Of a DNA stretch of 64,000 nt, positions 1-7,998 are shown in pieces. The notes beneath the pieces are model-generated. The model made no database searches, was not told the DNA's origin, and saw only the letters and a program-made list of their open reading frames with translations. The DNA lies in NCBI RefSeq assembly GCF_019599275.1, contig NZ_JAHZTD010000001.1, positions 992,001-1,056,000 of the forward strand. The letters are read 5' to 3'. The first letter of the stretch is position 1. Each line of letters starts with the position of its first letter. This stretch comes from Hymenobacter sp. HSC-4F20 (GTDB taxonomy: Bacteria > Bacteroidota > Bacteroidia > Cytophagales > Hymenobacteraceae). The position numbers and the translations under genes are program-made.

Positions 1-334
1 TGTCAAAGTATCACAAGCTTGAGTACGTACTAAGCTGACTTCTATACTGCGCTTTTGTTGACTTTGGTGCTTCTCTGGTATATGCTGAGTGGATCTTACC
101 CAACCGTGATATGTACTTCTTGTTGCTCTTCCTCACTCCTATTGATGTTGGATAGATATAATACATCCGGCATGTGGAGGAAGTATTATATTAAGTAAAT
201 AAAAGTATAAAAAAGCATCATAATTACTAATTTTAACTTTATACTACTATTTTATACTTATACTAACTTTTATTGGTATTCCCTTGTATCTTTACTACCG
301 CTTCTTTTTTGAACTTCATACTGTTTTCTTTTTT
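1..334. other. AT-rich non-coding stretch
   Basis: No gene recognised. The last ~150 bases are strongly AT-rich with many TATACT/AGTATA words and partly inverted runs (AAAAGTATAAAA near 204 and TTTTATACTTATA near 250), which would suit the promoter of the downstream gene, but no clear TAnnTTTG element is present. The base composition is well below that of the rest of the window. Confidence 0.4.
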
Positions 335-1354
335 ATGCCTAAGACTATTGACTACCCAAGAACCAGCTATGCCAGTGCCTGGGAGGTGGCAGAAATAGTA
401 GATGACACCGGTGGTAAATGTGCTATCGAAACAGCAGCGCGTAAACTTAACCGGAAGGTCAGCGGCTCTTTCAAAGCTATCATTGGCTCGGCTGTAAAGT
501 TTGGCTTGCTTACCAGCAAACGAGAACTGCTCACCACTACCAACTTATTTCGCAGGATAAAACACGCGTATGATAAGCAGGAGGAGAAAATCTATCATCG
601 GGAAGCCTTTCTACACCCTCCCTTATTTACCCAGATATGTCGCAAGTTTCGGAACCGTGAGCTTCCCGTACATATGTTTGATGTAATGCTCATCCGCGAA
701 TTTGGGGTAGAAGAGATAAACGCTCAGGGCGTAGCAAAAGCATTTGTGGATGGAGCACGTATGGCCGGCGTATTGGATGAGCGGAACGTTATAGCTGATA
801 TAGACCAATTAGCCACGCAAACTCCCCGCCGGGAATTGGCTAGCTCCGAAATGCCCCTAAACATGTTTCGGGCTGCTGCTGTTGATCCTGGACAACCTAT
901 AGGTGTAGCCGGGACTACTGCTTCCACGGCTCCCCCACCTGCTTCTCTCCAACAACAAAGTAGTATATCTTCCCTGCCCGGCTATATACCAACTCCCGGC
1001 CGCGTTGCCGATACTGTATCTACTTTGTTTGGGCTTGATGCAGCGGAGCCGGATGACTTCACCGCCCCAGACAGCACCTTATCCTCCCCCGCTGGCGCCG
1101 GGCCCGAAGCAGTGTTTGTACCCAGCACCACCGCCAGTACTGCTCCCATACCCGCGGTAACGGAATCATTGGCTACAGGTACTGTGGCTCCTGTAGCGGC
1201 AGCTCCTGTAACTCCAGCTTCTTTGGAAACCACGGCATACACCATTCATATCAGCGGACCTGGGATGGACACACAACTCTCTATTCATGACTTAGACGAC
1301 TTAGAGATTGTAAGCGCACTTCTCGATAAAATACGTCGTCGATTAAGTCGCTAG
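335..1354 (+). CDS. DUF5343-like winged-helix protein with Pro/Ala/Thr-rich linker
   Basis: I read the 339-residue protein from MPKTIDYP; an upstream in-frame ATG at 284 would only add a hydrophobic, AT-rich tail. Residues 1-160 look like the DUF5343 layout: Tyr-Pro start, an AWEVAEIVDDTGG helix, a winged-helix segment ending in FGLLTSKRELLTTT, then a second helical half (PPLFTQICRKFRNRELP). Residues ~195-295 are a low-complexity Pro/Ala/Thr linker containing a near-repeat (STTASTAP, twice). The last ~40 residues form a separate block, YTIHISGPGMDTQLSIHDLDDLEIV, ending in a basic helix. Function is unknown; the family match is by pattern only. A strong hairpin follows the stop. Confidence 0.6.
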   Translation: MPKTIDYPRTSYASAWEVAEIVDDTGGKCAIETAARKLNRKVSGSFKAIIGSAVKFGLLTSKRELLTTTNLFRRIKHAYDKQEEKIYHREAFLHPPLFTQICRKFRNRELPVHMFDVMLIREFGVEEINAQGVAKAFVDGARMAGVLDERNVIADIDQLATQTPRRELASSEMPLNMFRAAAVDPGQPIGVAGTTASTAPPPASLQQQSSISSLPGYIPTPGRVADTVSTLFGLDAAEPDDFTAPDSTLSSPAGAGPEAVFVPSTTASTAPIPAVTESLATGTVAPVAAAPVTPASLETTAYTIHISGPGMDTQLSIHDLDDLEIVSALLDKIRRRLSR

Positions 1355-1374
1355 GCACTTCTACCCTCTCCCGG

Positions 1375-1429
1375 ACACTTGCTCCGTCTCTAACAACACG
1401 ACCAGGTTCGCTAGAGGAGGAGCAAGTGT
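1375..1429 (+). terminator. Hairpin after the DUF5343-like gene
   Basis: Arms ACACTTGCTCC (1375-1385) and GGAGCAAGTGT (1419-1429) pair perfectly, and CTCTA/TAGAG extends the stem inside a small internal loop. The 3' side is T-rich (TTCATTTATAC). Fits a rho-independent terminator of the plus-strand gene. Confidence 0.7.
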
Positions 1430-1509
1430 TCATTTATACATTATGTTAAATAGAGTATGGCCTTACCTGGCTGGCTTCCTGCGAGAAAGCTCCAGAAGTA
1501 CCGAACCTA

Positions 1510-3192
1510 TCAAATAGGATCTAGTCGGGATACGTACCAGTACCCGGACTCTCGATTTCGCCCGAGGTAAAAGGTGTCCAGCACCGTCAGCCGGACATGA
1601 CCGGCCCACCCAGCCGGCAGACGCTCTCCCGTGGGCGAAGCGCTGAATACCCCTACCGGCGTGGAGAGTTTGGTTAATTCCTTGGTTGTGGGATGCCAGA
1701 CGGGTATGGCTCGGCCAGCGGCCCATATCTGTTTTACGTGCAGGGTATCTAAACTCCGCCAGGTAGTAATGGCTGCCAACGCGGGTAGCTGCCGCGTATC
1801 GCGCATCCGACGAAGCCCGGGGGTGTCTTTACGGGCCTCCCAGGCCGGATAAGCAGGCATAAGCACGGCGACAACAGCCGCCACTCCCACCACCGTCGCC
1901 CGCGCGACCCCCACTACCCGGGCATGGCGCACTCCCTGCCAGCCCACCCACAGACCAAGACCGGTAAAGAGGGCGCTACCGCACAGAAAACGGGGAGACC
2001 ACCAGCCAAAGCCCGGCAAATGCGTTAGGATCATCGCTACGGGCACCCCCAGAAACAGCAGCAGCAGCAGGCCGGCCCAGCCCCGCACTACCCACCGGTC
2101 GGGGCCGGAGAAAGCAGAGGTTTCGTTCCGCATGGTTTCCCAGTACCGCAGCAGCCCGGCAACCAGCAATGCCAAGGGAGGCATAAGAGGCAGCATGTAG
2201 CGCTCTTTTTTTTCAGGCACCAGGCTCAGCAACACCAGTCCAGCCACCACCCACCCCAACGCCACGGCATAGGGTATAAACCGCCCGGCCCGGACTCGGG
2301 CATACGGCCACACCAAACTAGCCAAAGCCACCAGGGCCCACAGGCCGGTAAAAGCAAAAAACGACCAGTAATACCACGGGGCCTGCACGTGCCGGTCGCC
2401 CCAGGAGGAAATCTCGGTGCGGGCTACCCGCAGGGCGGCGGGAGCTACGTGTAGGCCGATATACGCCGGCCAACTGGCTCCAACCCCCACCCCCAGTACG
2501 GCCGCGGCCAGGGTCCCCCACCGCTGCCGCCTCACCTGCCGGCGGTGCTGCGGCTGCCGGATCAGGTAGGCCAGCAGGAAAGGCAGCAGCAGCGCGTACA
2601 CGGCCACGGGCCCCTTGCTGAGCATGGATAGCCCGGCCAGGATACCGGCTCCCAGGAAAGGCAGCCAGGCCTTCCCCGACTGCCCCCAGCCCCGGACTAA
2701 CAGCCACAGGCTACCGACCATCATACTATTGGCAAAGATATCCCACTGCCCCTCCCGGCCGCTGGTAAGCACCAGCAGGCAGCTAGCCAGTACCAGAGCA
2801 CTCCACCAGGCCGTTCGCCCAGGCTGGGACTGTTCGCCCGGAGCGTTGCGGGTAAGTTCCCGGGCCAGCCCCCAGAAGAAGAGCACCAGCAGGGTAGCGG
2901 CTAGCGCCGCCGGCAGGCGTAGCAGCCCCAGGTCTTCGGTAGGACCGGTAAGTTTCTGCAGGGCCGCGACAGCCCAGGTGGGCAGCGGAGGTTTGGCCAG
3001 CCGCAACTCCCCGTTCATGGTCGGAATCAGCCACGAGCCCCCGGCTACCATTTCCCGGGCCGCTACAAAGTTACGCGACTCCATCAGGCTCACGTCAGGA
3101 GCACCACTGTGGACAAAGAAATTTACCCCGCATACCACCAACACTGCTACCACTCGTCCCCATCGGGAGCTACTATTCCGTAAGCTGCGCAT
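1510..3192 (-). CDS. ArnT-like glycosyltransferase, family GT39 (integral membrane)
   Basis: The 560-residue protein would transfer a sugar from a polyprenyl-phosphate donor to an envelope acceptor on the periplasmic face. A first membrane helix (residues ~13-28) is followed by a periplasmic loop with LMESRNFVAAREM, the position of the acidic catalytic motif of PMT/ArnT enzymes, then RLAKPPLPTW, the KPPL motif of the family. About ten further hydrophobic segments follow, and a soluble C-terminal part (~430-560). It lies 71 bp downstream of the glycerophosphodiesterase gene and near a GT2 enzyme and a nucleotide-sugar epimerase, which could supply its lipid-linked donor. The sugar and acceptor cannot be told from sequence. 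Confidence 0.85.
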   Translation of the reverse strand: MRSLRNSSSRWGRVVAVLVVCGVNFFVHSGAPDVSLMESRNFVAAREMVAGGSWLIPTMNGELRLAKPPLPTWAVAALQKLTGPTEDLGLLRLPAALAATLLVLFFWGLARELTRNAPGEQSQPGRTAWWSALVLASCLLVLTSGREGQWDIFANSMMVGSLWLLVRGWGQSGKAWLPFLGAGILAGLSMLSKGPVAVYALLLPFLLAYLIRQPQHRRQVRRQRWGTLAAAVLGVGVGASWPAYIGLHVAPAALRVARTEISSWGDRHVQAPWYYWSFFAFTGLWALVALASLVWPYARVRAGRFIPYAVALGWVVAGLVLLSLVPEKKERYMLPLMPPLALLVAGLLRYWETMRNETSAFSGPDRWVVRGWAGLLLLLFLGVPVAMILTHLPGFGWWSPRFLCGSALFTGLGLWVGWQGVRHARVVGVARATVVGVAAVVAVLMPAYPAWEARKDTPGLRRMRDTRQLPALAAITTWRSLDTLHVKQIWAAGRAIPVWHPTTKELTKLSTPVGVFSASPTGERLPAGWAGHVRLTVLDTFYLGRNRESGYWYVSRLDPI

Positions 3193-3263
3193 AGGCTAGA
3201 TAGAAGTTCAGCACATTGTGGGAGCCACCGGCTCCAGTTAAGTCGAACACTGGAACCTCTGGT

Positions 3264-4169
3264 TTACCGCTTTCGACGTAGCGTAGCCTGTAGTTGCCGC
3301 ACGTTATCTACTTCGTAGGCGTCGGGGGCCACGGCCACTACCCGCGTTACGGCCCGGGCCGAACGGCCGCCAAATACCACTACCGCCCGGCCTAACCCGT
3401 GGAGGAGAGCAGTCCGCGCCGGGGTAACGTCGTCTTTGTGGAGCACAGCGGCCTGTACGGCGGGCAGTTGCTGCAACTGGGCCAAGCCGCTCTCAAAGGT
3501 ATCCGTAAACTCCAGCCCCAGGGGCACGGCGGGTAACAGCTCGCGCAAATACAGCAGAGTAGCCGGCCGGTTCGTCAGGATCAGGACCCGCTCGGCCGGC
3601 ACGTGGTACTGGGTGAGCAGCAACGTCAAGTGGCGCGCCAGGGCCCGGCTACGCGCGGTTTCGCCCCCGGAACAGGCATCCTCCTCGTGCAAATCCAGAT
3701 GCAGGTAGGGAAAGGAGGGGCCCTGGGGTAGCACGGCCAGCAGAGTTTCCAGGGTCGCAATGCGTTCGTGCTGCAACCAGTCGTAGGGCCAGCCGGTCCG
3801 GTAGCGCAGGCCAACCAGCCGGGCGGCGGGGGTCTGGCTTACGCAGCCCGCCCCGTTGGTCATGGAATTGAGGGTATGGTCGTGGTAGAGCACCGGGATA
3901 CTATCCTGACTCAGGCGCACATCGACCTCCACTCCATCGGCGCCCCGGCGCAGGGCCCGGTTGATGCTGCGCAGACTGCTGGGCGGCAACCCATTAAACA
4001 GGTGCAGGAAGCCCGAGCCCGCGTGCCCAATCACCAGCGGCCGGCGCTGCTGGTGATTGGGCACGCGGGGAGCGGGCTCATCAACGGCGGCGCCGGCGGC
4101 GGAGCCCAGCAGCAGAACTGCTGCTACCGCCGCCAACGGCCGCAGCCACGCAGGGAAAAAGATGTTCAT
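3264..4169 (-). CDS. Glycerophosphodiester phosphodiesterase, exported
   Basis: 301 residues with an N-terminal signal peptide (~1-27). The GDPD barrel starts at LVIGHAGSG (His49), continues with VEVDVRLSQD (Glu81, Asp83, metal ligands) and VLYHDHTLN (second catalytic His, His96), and ends near residue 295. It would hydrolyse glycerophosphodiesters to glycerol-3-phosphate and an alcohol in the periplasm. The usual HRG catalytic start is HAG here. The coding DNA just before and across the first catalytic motif forms a 21-bp perfect inverted repeat (4018-4069). Same strand as the GT39 gene 71 bp downstream, so possibly co-transcribed. Confidence 0.88.
   Translation of the reverse strand: MNIFFPAWLRPLAAVAAVLLLGSAAGAAVDEPAPRVPNHQQRRPLVIGHAGSGFLHLFNGLPPSSLRSINRALRRGADGVEVDVRLSQDSIPVLYHDHTLNSMTNGAGCVSQTPAARLVGLRYRTGWPYDWLQHERIATLETLLAVLPQGPSFPYLHLDLHEEDACSGGETARSRALARHLTLLLTQYHVPAERVLILTNRPATLLYLRELLPAVPLGLEFTDTFESGLAQLQQLPAVQAAVLHKDDVTPARTALLHGLGRAVVVFGGRSARAVTRVVAVAPDAYEVDNVRQLQATLRRKR
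4018..4069. repeat. 21-bp perfect inverted repeat inside the GDPD gene
   Basis: Arms at 4018-4038 (starts CCCGCGTGCCCAATC) and 4049-4069 (ends GATTGGGCACGCGGG) are exact reverse complements, separated by 10 bases. One arm codes the residues PRVPNHQQ, the other the catalytic LVIGHAG. Confidence 0.9.
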
Positions 4170-4259
4170 GGTTGGGCAAGTAGGCGGGGGCAGTAATTCC
4201 CGGCAACACGTCGGGGCACCGCCCTATACGTAGCATAACCGTAGATGGGCAATTCCGGT

Positions 4260-4267
4260 TACATTTG
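4260..4267 (+). promoter_or_regulatory. Bacteroidota -7 element TACATTTG
   Basis: TACATTTG matches the TAnnTTTG -7 motif of the Bacteroidota primary sigma factor and lies 55 bases before the epimerase start codon. No convincing -33 TTG was seen. Confidence 0.55.
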
Positions 4268-4322
4268 CGCCCCGCCCTCCGGGCAGCGGACTCTCCCCTT
4301 ACCTTCTCCCTGCACCTCACGC

Positions 4323-5294
4323 ATGGCTTCCATTCTGGTTACTGGCTGCGCGGGCTTTATTGGCTCGCACCTCGCCGAGCGGCTGCTCCACGACGGGCAC
4401 CGCGTGGTTGGCCTGGATAATTTCGACCCCTTTTATCCGCGGGCCCGCAAGCAGGAAAATCTGCGGGCCTGCCTGCAGCACCCCCGCTTTACCTTTCACG
4501 AAGCCGACCTGCGCCAGGGCCTTGATGCGCTGGTGGACGCCCTGCCCGCCGACCCCATCGAGGTAGTGGTGCACCTGGCCGCTAAGGCCGGGGTAGGCCC
4601 CTCGGTCCGGGAGCCCGTTGCCTACCTCGAAAACAATGTCATCGGCACCACGCATCTGCTGGAATGGATGCGCCACCGCGAGATTACAAAGCTGTTTTTC
4701 GCCTCCTCGTCGTCGGTGTACGGCAACACGCCGGAGCGGCCGTTTCGGGAGGACATGCCCCTGTTAGCCGCCTGCATTTCGCCTTACGCCGCCTCCAAAC
4801 TCAGCGGGGAGCAACTGACCTACACCTACCATCACCTCTACGGCCTGGACGTGCTCAATGCCCGGTTTTTTACGGTGTACGGTCCGCGCCAGCGCCCCGA
4901 TCTGGCCATTCACAAATTTGTGCGCCTGCTGCGCGACGGGCAGCCCATTCCCGTATTCGGCGACGGCACCACGGCCCGCGACTATACCTTTGTGCTGGAT
5001 ACAGTAGATGGCATTGCCCGGGGCGTAGACTACTTGTTGCGGCAAGAAAACGTCTACGACACTCTTAATCTGGGCAACAACCGGCCCGTACCCCTGCTTG
5101 AGCTTATCGACGCGGTGGGCCGGGCCGTTGGCCAGACCCCGGCCTTGTCCTTCCAGCCCATGCAGGCCGGCGACGTAGATATTACCTACGCCGACATCAG
5201 CAAGGCGCAACGGCTGCTGGGCTACGCGCCCCAAACTACCCTGGCCCAGGGCCTGCAGGAATTTGTCCACTGGCTAGACCAGACCAGGAGCTGA
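4323..5294 (+). CDS. NAD-dependent epimerase/dehydratase (GalE/UDP-glucuronate epimerase type)
   Basis: Start chosen at MASILVTGCAGFIGSH, where the Rossmann dinucleotide-binding motif begins (TGxxGFIG, residues 7-14); an upstream ATG at 4245 would precede the likely promoter. Extended SDR: catalytic Ser near 129-131 (FFASSSSVYG), Tyr155-x3-Lys159 (SPYAASK), and a C-terminal sugar-nucleotide domain to residue 323. NFDPFYPRARKQENL resembles UDP-glucuronate 4-epimerases. The product would be a nucleotide sugar for envelope glycans, which fits the neighbouring GT2 and GT39 genes. The exact substrate is uncertain. Confidence 0.88.
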   Translation: MASILVTGCAGFIGSHLAERLLHDGHRVVGLDNFDPFYPRARKQENLRACLQHPRFTFHEADLRQGLDALVDALPADPIEVVVHLAAKAGVGPSVREPVAYLENNVIGTTHLLEWMRHREITKLFFASSSSVYGNTPERPFREDMPLLAACISPYAASKLSGEQLTYTYHHLYGLDVLNARFFTVYGPRQRPDLAIHKFVRLLRDGQPIPVFGDGTTARDYTFVLDTVDGIARGVDYLLRQENVYDTLNLGNNRPVPLLELIDAVGRAVGQTPALSFQPMQAGDVDITYADISKAQRLLGYAPQTTLAQGLQEFVHWLDQTRS

Positions 5295-5316
5295 CCGGCT
5301 AGTTATCTACCCCCAA

Positions 5317-5354
5317 TTGCAGGCCCGTCAGATACGTATCTGGCGGGCCTGCAA
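5317..5354. terminator. Near-perfect palindrome between convergent genes
   Basis: TTGCAGGCCCG-T-CAGATAC (5317-5335) pairs with GTATCTG-G-CGGGCCTGCAA (5336-5354) with a single mismatch and no loop. It lies between the convergent epimerase and LABN genes and probably terminates both. Confidence 0.65.
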
Positions 5355-5393
5355 TGGAAGTTCCGCAAGCTCTTCCCCCCGTAGGGCGCAAGG

Positions 5394-6050
5394 CTACACG
5401 CGTGGGGCGCGGAACACCCCGCGCGCCTCTTCCCGGCGCAGTAGCACGATGTTGCGAGCATATACGACCGTGCCGAAGAGGTTGCCAAGGAGCAGGACCA
5501 CGTCCTGGCGCAATAGGGCGTACACTAGAATCAGCACGGAACCCAGGAAGCTGATCACCCAGAAGCTCAGGGGCAACGACGATTCGCCCTTGCGCTCGGA
5601 GTAAAGCCACTGGTACACGAAGCGCAGCAAGAAGATGGCCTGCCCTACGGCCCCCAGCAGCAGTACTCCCCGCGGAATGCGGCTGCCCAGCATGGCCCGC
5701 AGGCTGAAGTGCTGATTGCCGGCCACAAACCAGCCCAGCATGGCCACCGGAAACACGTAGGCCCCCGCCCGAAACCAGGGGGTCAGCTTATTCCACTCGC
5801 CCAGCAACTGCAGGTTACGAATGTAGATAGCGTAGCTAATGAGCTGAGCGGCCAGAATCACCGGGTCGTGGCGCAGAATGCCGTAGACAATCATCAGAAA
5901 CGAGGACACCAGGCTGATCTGCCAGAACAAGGCCGGCACCAGCACCCGCTTGGCCCGCTCGCTCTGTATCCACTGCAGCACAATCCGGCTCGAAAACAAG
6001 AGCTGCGACACCAGCCCAATGCCCAAGGCAATAGTTTGCGTGGTCATCAC
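5394..6050 (-). CDS. LABN (lipid-A-disaccharide synthase N-terminal) domain membrane protein, internally duplicated
   Basis: 218 residues, hydrophobic throughout. Two copies of the same ~70-residue unit are visible: residues ~16-85 (LLFSSRIVLQWIQSER ... YAIYIRNLQLL) and ~132-200 (AIFLLRFVYQWLYSER ... TVVYARNIVLL). Each has the LABN signature of an R-x-x-x-QW-x-x-SE segment, an S/FW helix and a final Y-x-RN-x-x-LL helix. The molecular role of LABN proteins is not established; they often sit beside GT2 and polyprenyl-sugar genes, as here, where the GT2 gene lies 12 bp upstream, which suggests a part in lipid-linked sugar or lipid A modification. Confidence 0.85.
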   Translation of the reverse strand: MMTTQTIALGIGLVSQLLFSSRIVLQWIQSERAKRVLVPALFWQISLVSSFLMIVYGILRHDPVILAAQLISYAIYIRNLQLLGEWNKLTPWFRAGAYVFPVAMLGWFVAGNQHFSLRAMLGSRIPRGVLLLGAVGQAIFLLRFVYQWLYSERKGESSLPLSFWVISFLGSVLILVYALLRQDVVLLLGNLFGTVVYARNIVLLRREEARGVFRAPRV

Positions 6051-6062
6051 CGAGGCCCCAGA

Positions 6063-6848
6063 TTAATTGCCCCGGACAGGAGTGCTACCCTCGGCCTGGG
6101 CCACCGGCTGGCGATGATGCTCGCCAATGTCGTAGTTTTTCCAGCGCGAGCGAATCCAGCGGAAGCCGAAGGTGTCTACCAGGGGCTTCCAGGCCCGGTT
6201 CCAGAGGTTGTACTTGGCCGTACCGGCGAAGCGCGGGAAGTGGCGCACGGGCAACTGCTTGACCTGCCCACCCTGCAGCTGCACCAGGGCCCCCAGGAAG
6301 CGGTGCATGCCGTGGAACAGGGGAATACGACGGGCGTACTCAATTTTAATGATTTTCAGCGGGCACCCCGTATCCTGAATACCATCGTTGATAAGGGTGC
6401 GCCGCACCCCGTTGGCTATTTTAGAGGAAAGCTTCTTCACGAAGGTATCCTGGCGCTTGGCCCGGATACCGTTGACCATGTCGTACTCGGGGAAAAAGGG
6501 AAAGAACTCCAGAAAGTCCAGCGGAGTCGTTTGAATATCGGAGTCGATGTAGCCGATCAGGGTTGTGCGGGTATGGTCAATACCGGCTTTGATGGCCGTG
6601 CTCAGTCCGCGGTTCTGGCTAAGGCTGATAAACTCATAGGCCGCATGCTGCCGGCACACGTCGCGCAGAATAGCCAGCGAACCATCGGTAGACCCATCAT
6701 TAACGAACAGGACGGTAGTAGCCACCGGCGTGACGGCCAAAAACTTGTTCATCTCCACCACAAACTGCCCCAGGCTTTCTTCTTCGTTATAGACGGGCAC
6801 GAGCACCGTCAGGCTTTGCTGGGCTAAATAGGAGGCATTGTCGGGCAT
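6063..6848 (-). CDS. Family 2 glycosyltransferase (DPM1/ArnC-like)
   Basis: Start chosen at MPDNASYLAQQS because the GT-A fold begins at LTVLVPVYNEEE; a longer frame to 7049 would run through the terminator hairpin at 6922-6955. Visible motifs are VNDGSTDGS (nucleotide binding), YIDSDIQTTP (D-x-D metal site) and a C-terminal RHFPRFAGTAKYNLW block as in polyprenyl-phosphate sugar synthases. There is no C-terminal membrane pair, so it is DPM1-like rather than ArnC-like in build (262 residues). It probably makes a polyprenyl-phosphate-linked sugar, used by an enzyme such as the GT39 protein nearby. The downstream LABN gene follows after 12 bp. Confidence 0.85.
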   Translation of the reverse strand: MPDNASYLAQQSLTVLVPVYNEEESLGQFVVEMNKFLAVTPVATTVLFVNDGSTDGSLAILRDVCRQHAAYEFISLSQNRGLSTAIKAGIDHTRTTLIGYIDSDIQTTPLDFLEFFPFFPEYDMVNGIRAKRQDTFVKKLSSKIANGVRRTLINDGIQDTGCPLKIIKIEYARRIPLFHGMHRFLGALVQLQGGQVKQLPVRHFPRFAGTAKYNLWNRAWKPLVDTFGFRWIRSRWKNYDIGEHHRQPVAQAEGSTPVRGN

Positions 6849-6921
6849 ACGCAGATACGGAGAGGGCTGAGGGAAAAGGGCTGCAAGGTACGCAGGATTC
6901 TGCGTGTGCCCTGTCCTACGT

Positions 6922-6955
6922 AAAAGCGCCCCGCCGGGGTCGGCGGGGCGCTTTT
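6922..6955 (-). terminator. Terminator at the end of the his operon region
   Basis: AAAAGCGCCCCGCCG (6922-6936) and CGGCGGGGCGCTTTT (6941-6955) form a 15-bp stem with a 4-base loop. It lies downstream of hisIE and upstream of the GT2 start, so it separates the two units; T-runs flank it on both strands. Confidence 0.8.
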
Positions 6956-7067
6956 TTAATTCAGACCGAGCGGCGTAAGGGACACGGCGGGCCAGCGGGT
7001 AAAGGCTTGCCAGTGCCGCCGCCAGGCGCGGTACTCGCCCAGCACGCAAATCCCTTTATCGCCTTTA

Positions 7068-7154
7068 CAGTAGTACTACAGTAGAGCAGTAGTACTCCAG
7101 AGGCCTTCTGCAAAAAAGGAGTGGGTACATTCTCGCTTCGCAGCAGGCCTCTGG
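7068..7154. repeat. Tandem CAGTAGTACT units and a 15-bp stem-loop 3' of hisIE
   Basis: CAGTAGTACTACAG (7068-7081) is repeated as CAGTAGTACTCCAG (7087-7100). It is followed by a hairpin with arms 7098-7112 and 7140-7154 (14 of 15 pairs). The 6849-7231 gap between the GT2 gene and hisIE holds these elements and the terminator at 6922-6955, and nothing else that I recognise. Confidence 0.6.
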
Positions 7155-7231
7155 CAGGCGAAGGACGACGGGTGGGCCGGCCAGCAGCTACAACTCACCT
7201 ACCCCTTTTCTTATTCCCAACCCAAATCAGA

Positions 7232-7873
7232 TTACTCTTCCCGCCGCACGCCCCCGGCAATAACGGTGTGGCGCTGGCGCAGCACCTGCACCACGTCGTC
7301 TAGTGAAAGCCCCGAGGCGGTGAGCAGCACCAGCAAATGATAGAGCAGGTCGGCGGCCTCGCCGCTCAGGCCTTCCCGGTTGCCGGCCACGGCATCAATT
7401 ACCGTCTCGACGGCCTCCTCTCCTACTTTCTGGGCAATCTTGGGCATTCCTTTCCGAAACAACGACGCCGTGTAGGATTTGGGGTCTTCCTCGGGGTAGC
7501 GCTGCCGCCGCTGCACCAGCCGCTCCAGTTCGGCAATAAAGCTCACGGCCGGGGCCGGGTACGCCGTTTGGTCTGCCTGCTCAAAGCAGCTGGTGGTGCC
7601 GCGGTGGCAGGTGGGCCCGTCGGGAATAGCCCGGATGAGCAGCGCGTCCTGGTCACAGTCGGGATGCTGGCTGACTACGGTGAGGTAGTGGCCCGAGGTT
7701 TCCCCCTTGGTCCAGAGGCGCTGCTTAGAACGGGAGTAGAACGTCACGCGGCCGGTTTGGTGGGTGACGCGCTGGGCCTCCTCGTTCTGGTAGCCCAGCA
7801 TCAGGACCTGGCCCGTATGAGCATCCTGCACGATAACCGGAATCAGCCCGTCGGGCATTTTAGCAAAGTCCAT
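7232..7873 (-). CDS. hisIE: Bifunctional phosphoribosyl-AMP cyclohydrolase / phosphoribosyl-ATP pyrophosphatase
   Basis: 213 residues that carry out steps 2 and 3 of histidine synthesis. The cyclohydrolase half (~1-110) shows VLMLGYQNEEA, FYSRSKQRLWTKGETSGH and the zinc-site residues in HPDCDQDALL and CHRGTTSC. The pyrophosphatase half (~115-213) shows the MazG-like helical core SYTASLFRKGMPKIAQKVGEEAVE and a helical end with EAADLLYHLLVLL. Last gene of the his operon; 125 bp separate it from hisF. Confidence 0.96.
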   Translation of the reverse strand: MDFAKMPDGLIPVIVQDAHTGQVLMLGYQNEEAQRVTHQTGRVTFYSRSKQRLWTKGETSGHYLTVVSQHPDCDQDALLIRAIPDGPTCHRGTTSCFEQADQTAYPAPAVSFIAELERLVQRRQRYPEEDPKSYTASLFRKGMPKIAQKVGEEAVETVIDAVAGNREGLSGEAADLLYHLLVLLTASGLSLDDVVQVLRQRHTVIAGGVRREE

Positions 7874-7998
7874 CAGTAGTGGTGAGGTAGAAGAGTAGAA
7901 ATGGGGGTAGCAAGCCAGTAGCCACTAGGTATGCCGCCGAAAGCAAGGAAACAGGCCCACCCGCTAGGAGTCCCTACCCTATGCCGGCGGCTCCACGC

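Noticed and set aside
3264..4169. Idea that the inverted repeat marks an insertion-sequence end
   Set aside because: No transposase and no target duplication; the GDPD frame is continuous through both arms.
5709..6827. 372-codon open frame on the plus strand
   Set aside because: Runs antisense across the LABN gene and the GT2 gene, both with convincing family motifs.
7068..7100. Possible start of a CRISPR-like array (CAGTAGTACT twice)
   Set aside because: Only two 14-base units, 5 bp apart, no spacer regularity and no cas genes.
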